A stretch of DNA of 64,000 nt from Ichthyophonus hoferi (Eukaryota > Opisthokonta > Ichthyosporea > Ichthyophonida > Ichthyophonidae): assembly GCA_002751075.1 (NCBI GenBank), contig NAOQ01000180.1, positions 57,639 through 121,638 of the forward strand, read 5' to 3'. Under the pieces are notes generated by a model. The model did no database searches, had not been told where the DNA came from, and saw only the letters and a list, made by a program, of their open reading frames with translations. A program made the translations under genes and the position numbers. Below are positions 26,701 through 39,200 of the stretch, in pieces; the stretch's first letter is position 1; the number at the start of each line of letters is the position of its first letter.

Positions 26701-29700
26701 GGGTTCGGTTGGGCAACTATTTTCTCTTCCATTGCATTGATCTGATGGTTTACAAATTAATAGACAGATAAATATGGAGATATAGTAAAATATTTTAGAT
26801 GGGAAGTGATAACATAAGCATATGATAAATTAATAAAACAATCGGATATAATGCCATGGTATATTTATATAAGTAAAAGACAAAAGGAATGAAATAAAGA
26901 AAAGTAGAGTAGATAAAGAGTAATAAAATAAATGGAAAAGTATATAGAGAGGTTGAATGTGAGGAATATAGTATAAGTATAGAACTATATAGAAATATGT
27001 GTTTATCTATATTTGGGATACGGATTTTGATAAGGGAAAGTCAAACAACACAGCTAACGATAAAAGAAAATAATAAAAAAGAGGAGGAGGGGGAGAGAGA
27101 AAAAAAGAAAAAAGAGAAGGCCCAAAAATAATTGTTTACATACCAGGCTCTAAGTAATCTAAGTTCTGATGTGTGAATGTATGCGAGATCCAATGAAATT
27201 TGTTGCGCAACCTATTGGACACTGTTTCTAGACTGTCGGGATTATCTGGTTGAATCAGAAGTAACAGTTAAAATTTTATTTTAATCTTTAAATACTTCGC
27301 GCAAAAAATTCAATATGTTTAGTCAAAATCCTAAGGTGTATACCTTTATATGGATTATAATTTAGGGCTCTAAATGGTAGGTATTGAATCAGGTATGTTA
27401 AATAGCCGCTGCTGATTGCACAAAGATGGCACATGTCATTATTACAATTCTACATAATTGAAAACAATATATACTTATAGCCAATAATGTGAAGTATTAG
27501 CTTGACTTTTAATCTCTACTGGATCAGGACTGGTCAGTACAAATATAGGATCTAGCCTCAAGATCAATGAATACAAAGAATATAAAGCATGATTTGCATG
27601 TAGTATGTTCAACCCAATTATATGTATCCATTTGAATCTGTGTTGTAGTTATTAGCATGTATATACTGGAAGACAGCGAGAATAACCAACACTAAAACAG
27701 AAGATTTTTATGTAATCTAATCATAGAATTCTATGCTATGGTCAATATAAAACATTATATAATAATATATTACACTATATAATACTATACAACACTATAT
27801 GAAACAATACATATAACACTATATAACACTAACCCACACATTCCATCATATTCCACCTATTTTACCTTCATCTGCACTACGATAGTATCCTCCGTTAAAG
27901 GCCAATTCAAAGTATATTCTAGAGCCAAAAGGCAAATTTAAATTTTCCGCTAGATTATCTGTGAATTTGGCAGCAAATTCCACGTCCTAAAGGAGAATAA
28001 AAGGTTTATTATTACAAATATAGGTTAAATAAAGGAAACAATAGTTAATTGACAGACGTGTATATATTATAAAAATGCCTAATATATAGATATGAAAATA
28101 TTAAAAGTTGGTTAACCAATGTTAGGCGTGTGAACGGAATAGTTTATTTTAAATATTATTTACACTAACCCTATATTGATTTATGTTGTTTACTATGTAG
28201 TGTTATTGGTTTAATATTTTTAATATTGGCCGGCCATATATTTGATTGATTGTGTTAAAAAAACTAATTGAAAGACGTCATCGGTATATTGGCTTTACAC
28301 AATAGCTGAATTAGTAAATATATATATATTACTAAATCTATATACCATTTGGGGGTAATATAGTATATATGTGTATGCATTTATGTGTGTACGTATGTGC
28401 ATGTATAAGTGTGTATATGCTAAATAGGATGTGTTAAATCTACCATTAAGTGGTCAAATTTACTTATTTAAATTTTATAACTTCCAATCACAATGATTAA
28501 TTATAATAATAGTGTTACCTAAACATACACAAAAAGCATGCTTAAATAGTTGTAGCCATAATAAATTAGTGTTGGTTTTCGAGTTAGTCCATATATGGTA
28601 TACTATATATTATGAATCTAAAGCTATTTAAAAAATGGTTAGAGGAAAAAACAGTGCAAAATAATTACGGACATAACTAATTAACGCTACTTTGCTAACT
28701 AGTTTATCTTAGGTATACTATATCCTGTGAAAATAATGAGTTCTTTCCGTGACAGGATTAAGGCACTGAATAACGCAATATTATTGGATAAGAATGATTT
28801 ATTTACCTTATAATAATCTACTCGCAAGGGCTGACTATTGGCTAAGACAAACAAACAAGAAAACATAAAGTAGAATACCGAGTTAGAAAGTAATATTGTT
28901 AACAATAATTTTATACGCAGGTATTGCATATAAAAGAATACACTGCCTCATAATTGGTTTAATTTACGCAACATACAACAAAATATATGATTATACCAAC
29001 GTACCTTTCCAGTTATACGAATAGGTCTCTCAGTCTCATATTCTTCGGTAGAAGAAAACCAATCATCAACGTGCATCTATTTGTCATGACTTTATGTAAG
29101 CATCTTCTTGTTCCCATACTATACTCTCTTATATTACAATACATTATATTTTATTATATTTTATTATACTATACTATACTATACTATATTATACTAAACT
29201 ATATTATACTATACACTATTATACTATACTATACTATACCTATACCAGACTAGATTATATTATATTATACTATATTCTATTATATTATAGTATACTATGC
29301 AATTCCATATATACTATATTATGTTATACTATACTGTACTATACTATATTGTACAAATCTTCTGTACTATTCCATACTATACTATACCATACTATACCAT
29401 ACTATTCTACCCTATACAATTCTACACTATATTATACTATGTTATATTATACTATTCTATGCGATGCCACACTACTGCACTACACTATACTATATTATAC
29501 TATACTACATTGTATATAAGTAATGCTATGAAAAAACATAAACATAAATATTTGTATACATACAATTAAGTATTTTTTAAGAGAGATAGATAAAATAAAA
29601 AAGAAATGCACAAAATAGATAAGGGAGGATTACTACTAATAGAAAGACTGCATTATAATAAAATAATAAGATTTTATTGGTGAAAATAAAATAAAGATCT

Positions 29701-32700
29701 ATGGTACCTATTTTAACCTATGCTAATCAAATATTCGTGTTAAAAGAGAGCCAATTATTTCAAGCACAGAAAGAAACAACAAAGCATAATATTAGATAAT
29801 TATGAATATAATCACTACTACATGCATTATATACATACATAGCTATAGAAATCAATATATATATAGTTATATTCCACACATACCTGCATGTAAATTCTTC
29901 TTAGTCCTACGTACACCCCTTTTGTGGACCATTGAAACCATACATTCCCTAATGCTATATTTAGCTTGGTAAATTGTGAATATTGAATAAATTTGGGGTT
30001 ACCGTCTGGTCGTAGTTCGTGTGCGGCGGCCTATATATAAGAGAGGAGAGAGTCAAAGAGAAAAAAGGAAAAAAAAGGGCAGGTGATAGGGTAGGTTAAA
30101 AGTGTCAGAGTTAATATATATTCCTTCTTTTATGTATATATATATACATGCATGCATACATACATATACATATATGCATATATATACATACGTACCTACC
30201 TACTTACCTTCCTACCTGCACACATACATACATGCATACATATATAATAAGATGATAAAAATAATAAAAACAATAACACTAATAGCTAACTTACATTAAA
30301 AAAGAAATGCATTTCCTCAACCCCGGTTTGCTTATCTTTAACTGTCACTGCAGCGACATCACTAGTACTATATATGAGGAAAAGAGTGGTCAAGGGAATA
30401 TCAAATACGTTGGAATAGAACAGCAACGTAATAGAGATAAGGTTAATAGAGTAGATTGGAAGAGAAATAAACGTGAAAACCACAGAGAAAAAGTGAATAA
30501 ATATTAAATATATATATTGTAAAATATTGTAAGTATGTATTTTTATCTATATAGGTTATTTTAATACAACTGGTTTTGTCTTTATCCTAGCTGTAGGTTT
30601 ATACTTTTATATTTACATAAGTATGCCATGGGATTTGTTTTACATATGTAATTTATTAAAATTCTATCTTGACTATCTAGCAATTCTGGTCAGAATTAGT
30701 TATGGATTATTTTAATTAGGCTTTATATGGTGATTTATGTATGATGTGCAAAGTGGGTGCTGTCTGCAATAGAATTATCAATTATTTTAGCTGATCATTT
30801 ATAATTTCTTTCTACCTTTTAATACTATATTTTAGCTTTATTACATCTTAATCTTTTTCTATTGATATGTCCATTCTATATTAAATGATTACATCAATAT
30901 AACATAGTTAACCAATAATATTAAAAATATATCCTGCATTTTACCACATTAGCCCAATGATACTATTGTATACATCCAAAATATTTATGAATAAAACATA
31001 TAAATAACTATTAATTACTCAGTAGGAGTTCTACGATCATTCGTGAATCTCATAATTGGCATGACTGATAGTTTATCGGTAATCAAAGCTGGTTGGCAAT
31101 TCAATCTTGCTGACTGTGCATCCCAGAAGCAGGTATCACAAACTACATCACTAATATTTTTACTATAACTATCTTGGTCCATTGTGAGGTAGGTAACTTC
31201 ATGGTTTACTGAGTGAACTCCTATGTAGGTGAGAAAAAATAGAAGAGTAAAAGAATAGAAAAATAAAAGAATAAAAGAAAAAAAGAGTTGTACATTATGG
31301 CGAAGTTGAGATGGTGCAAATACATTAGTGACTATTTTAATGGAAAATAGAAATAAGAAAAAACATATATAATTATGAATGAGTAAAAATAAAGATTTTC
31401 ATATAGTAGGAAGTATTATTTTTTAGCTCTCTTTATCCATCTTTTGGTTTTAGTATTATTTTACAAATTGATTTGTATTTCGTTCATGTCTTTTCTTTCT
31501 CTAAGCATCCAAAATAATACTTTGCTTTCTCTCTTTGATTTTTGCTTTTAGGTTATTAAATATTGTTATTAAAAAAATATGTATCTAATTTAAATACTTC
31601 TTTATATATTTATAATTATTTAATACTATTAGCAATTACTATTGTAAATATAGTCTATATAATTTATATGGCACTCTATATGAATTTCATTTTTCTTGTA
31701 ATATATGCATATATAATATAGAAACTAGTAACATCTGATAGACCATTAACCATTACCTATATTTATGTGTTGCCCAACAATAAAACCACCTTCAAACCCA
31801 AAAAGGATAATCAAGAAATATATAAATTACCAATAAAAAGTTTCTAATCCAAACAATAAAAATAAAATTTGGGAATGAAAGATCATACCTGGTATTCCAT
31901 CAGGATCGGAGTGTAGAAAAACTATTCTGACGTTATACTGTGCAGCATATTTACGAATAGCCGCCCAATCACCTAGATTAAATTCACTAGATGTAATTAT
32001 AATGGAGTGAAAGTCAGGTCTTGATAGGTTAGGCAGCAAGGTAGTGGCCTAGTATGAGGTAAGGTAAAGTAAGATAATTAGAAAAAAACGTGAACTATAG
32101 TTATATACATCATATAGGAAAACACATAGCTATAGTATAACTCAAATTAGTTAGTTATTTGGGAATAAGCTATTAATGACTGTTGTTTAATTAATTAATT
32201 AATTATCAGATTATCACGTAATCTATTTATCTATCTATTCCCATATATATATATTCATATACAGCATCTTATACTTACAACGTATAGAGAATTCTACCTG
32301 TGCCAAAACACTCCTTTTTATTATGTAGTTGTACTAACTAACGTTCCTTGACCTATATATAACTTGCTCTTTGCGTTTTGTCTACTATCTACAACTCATT
32401 GACATAGCAACTACGACAACTGAAATTTAAAGTTAACATATATATCAGTGTACAATGTTTTTGTTTTTGCTATAGAATGTAACTGCGTACATATATTGAA
32501 GCTTATAACGAAAATTGCATTAGTTTACTTATGACTATGAAAAAAATTTATGTGCCAAGACCAATTAACATAGGTCCTTAGTGATATTGAATATATATTT
32601 ACTACTTGAAAATTGTCGTCTATCTTCAATGTGAGTTAGATAATCACTAAAACACAGGGTATTTGAAAAAATTATTATGTATGGGTGGGCTTAGTTTATA

Positions 32701-34495
32701 GTTTCAGGTGGGTTGGAGTCTAGTATATTATTTTACATCACATTATTGTGCACTCCCTTTTATTACGCATGTATCTATAAATGACGCTAATATGTATCAA
32801 AGTACTTGTGTTTCTAGTTTTAAATATTGTTTTTGTGTATTTGTTTTATTATAATTCTTAATTTATTTTTATTTTTCTGTAGTGGCTCTTTTAATATCTC
32901 TACTTGGTTAGTAAATCAAATAAATTCAAAATACACAAAAATATTACAAATTAATTAAAACCAATTCTATCCAATTATAATATTTCCAGAGGTATATATA
33001 AATATATTACTCGTGTTATGTAATTATGTAAACCACGTTCTTTGGGGCAAAATGTAAAGCAATAAGTATTAAGTATATATGATTTAATATTGTCGTAATA
33101 ACCATTCTTCTTTTTTTTAAAAAAATATTATCCTAGTCAAATGATTAATTTGAATATATGATTAAGGCCACGACCCAAAAAATATAATATGAAAAAAAAA
33201 AAAAAAAAAAAAAAAAAAANNNNNNNNNNNNNNNNNNNNNNNNNNNNNNNNNNNNNNNNNNNNNNNNNNNNNNNNNNNNNNNNNNNNNNNNNNNNNNNNN
33301 NNNNNNNNNNNNNNNNNNNNNNNNNNNNNNNNNNNNNNNNNNNNNNNNNNNNNNNNNNNNNNNNNNNNNNNNNNNNNNNNNNNNNNNNNNNNNNNNNNNN
33401 NNNNNNNNNNNNNNNNNNNNNNNNNNNNNNNNNNNNNNNNNNNNNNNNNNNNNNNNNNNNNNNNNNNNNNNNNNNNNNNNNNNNNNNNNNNNNNNNNNNN
33501 NNNNNNNNNNNNNNNNNNNNNNNNNNNNNNNNNNNNNNNNNNNNNNNNNNNNNNNNNNNNNNNNNNNNNNNNNNNNNNNNNNNNNNNNNNNNNNNNNNNN
33601 NNNNNNNNNNNNNNNNNNNNNNNNNNNNNNNNNNNNNNNNNNNNNNNNNNNNNNNNNNNNNNNNNNNNNNNNNNNNNNNNNNNNNNNNNNNNNNNNNNNN
33701 NNNNNNNNNNNNNNNNNNNNNNNNNNNNNNNNNNNNNNNNNNNNNNNNNNNNNNNNNNNNNNNNNNNNNNNNNNNNNNNNNNNNNNNNNNNNNNNNNNNN
33801 AAAAAAAAAAATACAATACAATACAATATAATGTAGCACAATATAATTCAATTTATTTGAGTTATATACAGTGTGATGGTATCGGATAGGAAACATTACT
33901 ACTAAGCTACTAAGTTATATTTATTATAGCATAATGGAAACCTGAAAAACCGCTAATAATCAAGATAATAAAAGAAAAAGCCCGTAGAGATGATTATAAT
34001 CAAATTTATAATGACAAATGTCTTTATTATGGTAAAGGAAAAGAGAAAACCAGTGTAAAATGGAGAGAAATGCTCATTATAGACAATTAGAAGAATACAC
34101 AATTGCATAACCATACCTAAGATAAGTACACTTATGGAAACATATATTATCATTTTAATATGCAGAATGTGTTTCTATAAAACACAGATGCACACATAAA
34201 TGCCTAGCACAATCAACAGAAAAGTAGGAGATCCAATCGAAATGCAAGCAAAAATGCATGCACATATAGCCCTCTTTCCCTGTTCCCAAGAAACATATAC
34301 CTTATAAATAGTAGCATAGCCGTCAAGAATATTCCGAACAAGAACCAGATCCGTCTTTTCTTTATACAGCACTAACGTGGCTAAACGTTGGGTTATTGCT
34401 TTAGGACTATCAGGTATGACTACAGCCTTAAGGCTAATTGCAAGCCACAGGACCAAAAGGAAAGAATAACACTTTACCATTGTGTTTTCTTTCAC
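18292..34495 (-). CDS. Agd3/CE18-like polysaccharide deacetylase, membrane-anchored ectoenzyme
   Basis: Predicted carbohydrate esterase removing N-acetyl groups from a hexosamine polymer, by analogy with fungal Agd3. Exons in transcript order: 34301-34495, 31889-32048, 31019-31220, 30295-30367, 29884-30030, 29005-29076, 28807-28830, 27866-27986, 27344-27367, 27144-27245, 26508-26741, 25978-26024, 25046-25109, 24427-24540, 23526-23614, 22194-22451, 20237-20323, 19649-19813, 18975-19050, 18292-18509. All phases close (823 residues). Signal peptide 1-24. CBM87-like region about 30-250 (DWAAIRKYAAQYNVRIVFLH). NodB-type catalytic region: HVDDWF (Asp263/264), SHTFTHQNLD (His361, His365), GDNSR, IPRHATN, RPDPFMFHQAN (592-602). 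A Ser/Thr-rich stalk then one helix (783-804) and a short basic tail. The two 24-nt microexons are tentative. Fungal Agd3 is of similar length but, as I recall, lacks the membrane anchor. Family assignment is from remembered motifs. Confidence 0.85.
29120..29515. repeat. ACTATACTAT-type array in a CE18-like gene intron
   Basis: Imperfect pentamer array (TATAC/TATAT) in the intron between exons 29005-29076 and 29884-30030. Frames on the plus strand give Tyr/Ile/Thr repeats only. Confidence 0.85.
33220..33800. other. Assembly gap (581 N)
   Basis: Run of N bordered by poly(A) on both sides, inside the first intron of the CE18-like gene. Exons 1 and 2 join in phase 0 with sense across the junction, so no exon is needed here. 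Confidence 0.99.
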
Positions 34496-35741
34496 TCAAA
34501 CCTGTGATAATATAGAGCGGAGAGTATCAATGATAATTTGTTCCCTTAACTAAAAAAACACAGTAGAAGATAATATTAAAAATGACCAAACAATGTGATT
34601 TTGCACCACTATGTTGATAGTTCTATTAGTTCTCACTGGTGAAGTGCAACTATTAAATCACAATTTATACCCTTTTCTTGACCAATGAAAAATACAGAAT
34701 CGTTACATATGGGATGATTTATAGCGAATCAAATTATAAGAACTGCAATAGCGCTTTCTATCCCTATCGGTTATTCGCTCGTTTCTAATGGTATATATAT
34801 TATTTCATCCAATAAGTGAATGGAAGGATGGTTTTCGATTAGTCTATAAAGCGTCATATTAAACAGACCAATCAGAAATCAGTGAATATTTGTCACCGTT
34901 CCCAGGATAATTTTTGTGAAGCAATCAATATGCTCAGTGTATTGACGATCATAGAAAACTGTAAAACAATAAATCAAATAAGTGTATAATCTGCTGGACT
35001 AGTTATAAAAACTAGGCTCAACGTCGAACAAAAAAATAATAACAATAATGACATGAGTTTTATTTATTATGACATTATTAAATAAACAATTTTTTTTAAA
35101 AAAATATAGACAATTAGGTCTAAGAGAGACCACACTTGGTAGTAAGCATTGATCGTTGACATAATTAATTATGATCACTCGCTTGAGAATTTTTTATTTT
35201 TTATTGAATAACTATCTGTCCATGGAGTTATCAATACAACCTCGAAATAAGGTTAGTAATGGTAAAATAATATATTCAGATTGGCCTGAAAGGCACCGAT
35301 TTAACAAGTACCAATTGATTGGTTGCCACACCCGACAGGTATTGGCCAGATAATTTATCCGTTGTACATATGGTAAAGATTATTGGCTAGATCTGCATCA
35401 GGAATTTAAGCATAATTGGTTGTTTTGTTAAAATGAGCGGGCTACAAAATAATCGAATTCTCTTCCTAGTTATAATAACAACAAAGACACCAATTCAATT
35501 GGTTTATATAACATAATCTAGTGCCAATATACTACAATAACAGCTATATACCTAAATATAGACTTTTTTGCATAACTACAGCTATTGAGTGAAAAAAATC
35601 TGAAATGCACAATAATATTACACACCCTACCTCTTGTTCTTATCTATCTGTCGCATCAGTAGTTCCCAGATAATTAGAGTAAAGGGTATGCTTATAGTTA
35701 TTTATATTTAGAAAAGAGTCTGTGTAGATTCCTCTATTATA
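34496..35741. promoter_or_regulatory. Divergent intergenic region between the CE18-like gene and PGAP1
   Basis: About 1.25 kb between two head-to-head start codons, so it should contain both promoters. It holds several CCAAT/ATTGG pentamers (for example near 34681, 34808, 34868 and 35279). No convincing coding exon was seen. The open frame at 35171-35353 lacks any supporting feature. Confidence 0.5.
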
Positions 35742-36186
35742 ATGGATTGGTGGAGGTGCTCGCGTTTCCTCTTAGTGACGGTGCTTTGCATCATGTTCCT
35801 TGGAGTTGGCCTATTAACCTGGCTAGGCAACAGGTTTGAGTTGAATTACTGCAAGATGACTTACATGTACGGAGAAATAGAGGTATGGAGTGATTGATGG
35901 TGTAAATCCTAAAAGGAAGTTGTAGTTATTGGCAAGAAAAGAATGAAGTTATCGTGAAAGATCATTGAGTTATGTGTCAACTAGGTTAGAATGGAGTCAA
36001 AAATGTGCATTATGCACCTCTAAATAACTAGAGCTAAGAAGGGGTTAGGACTGTATATGGACCCATAAAACACCTACTAGTATAAAAGGTATAAAATCGG
36101 AGTATTATATACGGTAAATTTAAGGGATAAAAAGTGAAATTGAAACTAAGAAAAGAATATAGAGGAAAAAGTAGGAAGCATTGACA

Positions 36187-36238
<52 letters not shown>

Positions 36239-39200
36239 GACAGAGTAGAATAGAGGTGATTCGATTGAGGTTGACATAGAGAAAGGTACAAGCTTAAAGC
36301 TTAATTCTCTCAATTATAGTAGCTCTGAACATGCATGTTATACAAGGAGACTATATCTCCACACATAATATTTAATATTTGTGACTCAATTTTCCTTTAT
36401 CACCTACCCTCAGTACCTAGATGTTCCCATGTTTCCTGTACACCAGAAGTATAAATTATATTACTATGTTGAGAGCGATTATGGTCAACAAACTCTCCCT
36501 ACCAAGGTAATTTTTAATTCCATATAATTATATTCTATATCACATTTATAGTTTTAATTCCATGGGAAAAGTGTGACAACATTATCCCATTATCTACAAT
36601 CAGTTCATAGTTTAGAGGTGTTCTATTCTTTCTTTTTTAGTTTCTCCTCTTTTTATTTCTTGTGTACCGACATATTACCTTTATGTCTTTAATATATCGT
36701 TTGCTGGTATATGGATAATAGAGTGTAAGACGTTTTAATATAGGAGAGAGCATATTATGGGATAGAGTATAATACAAGAGAGAGTATAGTGTAGGAGAGG
36801 GTATAGTGTAGGGGAGAGTATAGTTTAGGAGAGATTATGGTTCAGGAGAGAGTATAGTATAGAAGAGAGTATAGTGTAAGTGAGAGTATAATGTAAGAGA
36901 TAATATAGCCTAAGAGAGAGTATGGTGTAGGAGAGAGTATAATGTAGGAGAGAGTATAGTGTAGAAGATAGTATAGTGTAGGAGAGAATATAGTATAAAA
37001 GTGCCACATAACAAGAGGGAGGTGCAGTTTACAGGGGTTCCAGTGATATTTGTACCAGGTAGTTCAGGGAGCTACAAGCAGATGAGATCTCTAGCCTCAG
37101 TATCCTTACAAATGGCACAGAGAAAAGGACATCACTTGGATTATTTTGCAGGTGTGTGAAAGGGAGAGCGATGTGATGCTGAGTTGTTTAATGTGTAAGA
37201 AAGGAGGAAACACGAAGAGAACGTGCTTGCTATAGTTACTATTAATGTATAAAGGGGAGAAGCATATATATAGTAGCTCCTGTGTGATGTTACACGCACA
37301 CTAGTTGCATGTAGATTTAACTACGTCTACACTTGCCTATTGCAAGTTGTGTATTTATGTTCTATGTTGTTGTGGTTAATGGCATGTAGTCCCCATTGTA
37401 TAAGAGATAAAATGCGGTTATTAATAGTATTATATATAAATAGGCTGTTATTATACTCTAGTGTTACTATAAAAGAGAAAATAATCCGTGAGATATGCTT
37501 GAATAGTAGGAAGGTCGTTGTATATATTGTGATTTCTAAGTAAAAGAAAGGATTGGACAGGAGAATGATAAGGGAGAATAATTGAGTGCGTGCGTGACAG
37601 ATGTCCATATATATATAGTGACATACTACAATATGACATTACTGCTAGGCTTTGAATAACTAAACAGGTATAAATGTTTTAACATAAATGAAGTACTGTA
37701 TTGCTAACTTTAGAAAAGGTGATATAAAAGTGTACAATACATTTTGTATACTACCAAGAGACCTTTATAATGAGAGTTATATAATGGGACTAATTGTGAT
37801 TGTAATGCTAATAATGCCTAGTATCTTTTCAGTTGTTGTCTTGAACCAGGCTTCAGTTAGTATACCATTAAGAGATAGCTCCGATCATATCCATCTAGCT
37901 AGAATAATTGGCAGTTTCATATACTAAATGCTATACCATACTATACTATAATATACTACACTACACTATACTGTACTTGCTTGCCTTTGGTTGAAGCTCA
38001 GCATGTTTCTACTTATCTGTTTACTGCCATATATATTGCTACAGAATATTTGTTTGACATTCATTACAATTGAAAATACTATTTTGGTGGCCGTTTAACG
38101 GGAAAAGTAGGAGCTAAATCTAGCAGTAGACGTCATAATGACATGTGCTTATCCTCCTATAACACACTTAATTGTTAATAAACCAATATCCTGAACGATT
38201 ATAAAATACCCATGTAGAGTTATTATATTTTAAATAAGCCTGGTTGTTGCACAGAATAGGAATTACCATAAACGCAATATAAACATTATTAGCTATTATT
38301 AAAACCAGTATAATAACAGGCATGTTTTAAATCTCTCGGTCAAATGGACAGAGCATATTGTTAAAAGGAATTTTAGGAGTACATTGCAAATGAATAATTA
38401 AAATATGCTGTATATGTTGCGTTCTGTAGCTCAAAAAAATGGATACGGGGTGAGAGGGAGAGAGTAAACGCAATAGATGTATATGTATTGTTCTTTTTTT
38501 CTTTAGGTGCTGTTGGAATTCTTGTCCGTCATACTCTCCTATATTTTTTGATAGTATCCCGATTAGGATATTAGATTGGTGTAAATGTTAATACTGTTGT
38601 CGTATCATATAGACACTCTACTCCATGGCACGTTGCCCTCTATTGCTTCTCTTGTATATTAATATAGCTAGTCTCCTACCACCTTTTCCTTTGCTATCTG
38701 GTGTTTGGTTGGGCACCCTATTCCCTTCCTCTGTTTCTATAGGATGACTGAAGATAGTACAGGTGGAGTTAAATATGCTTAACGTTGATTTATTAACTAT
38801 AGTTTCTCTAGGGAAATGATAATGGAGGATAGGATGGTATCCAATTAAATGGGAAAAAGTGACAAGGAGGCATAAGAATATTATTAACATGAATTGAAAA
38901 GAACAAGCAATATGCTTTGTACCTGTCATTATATTGTGTTACAAGACATAAAAGAAAAACAGCAAGAGAAAGAGAAAGAGACAGAAGGACAAGTAGTAGA
39001 TAATTATTAATGTTTTAAAAAATATAGATTTGAATAGGTAGATGATTAGGTTAAAGGGCAATGAAAACTAATATGTGTAACTACAATATAATGGCCTGAC
39101 AATAACTACCCTACCCTACCCTACCCTACTCTAACCTAACCTAACCTACCCTACCCTATCCTTCCCTACCTTAGACTATCCCTATACTATCCCTATACTA

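Noticed and set aside
27367-27460. Longer reading of the CE18-like microexon region (frame with SGYLTYLIQYLPF)
   Set aside because: Open and protein-like, but its acceptors give phase 0 or 2 where phase 1 is required, so only the 24-nt version closes the frame.
33137-33896. Long ORFs spanning runs of N
   Set aside because: They exist only because N codons contain no stops; the same applies to the gaps at 13984 and 52856.
35171-35353. 60-codon ORF upstream of PGAP1
   Set aside because: No homology, splice support or signal. It lies in the divergent promoter region.
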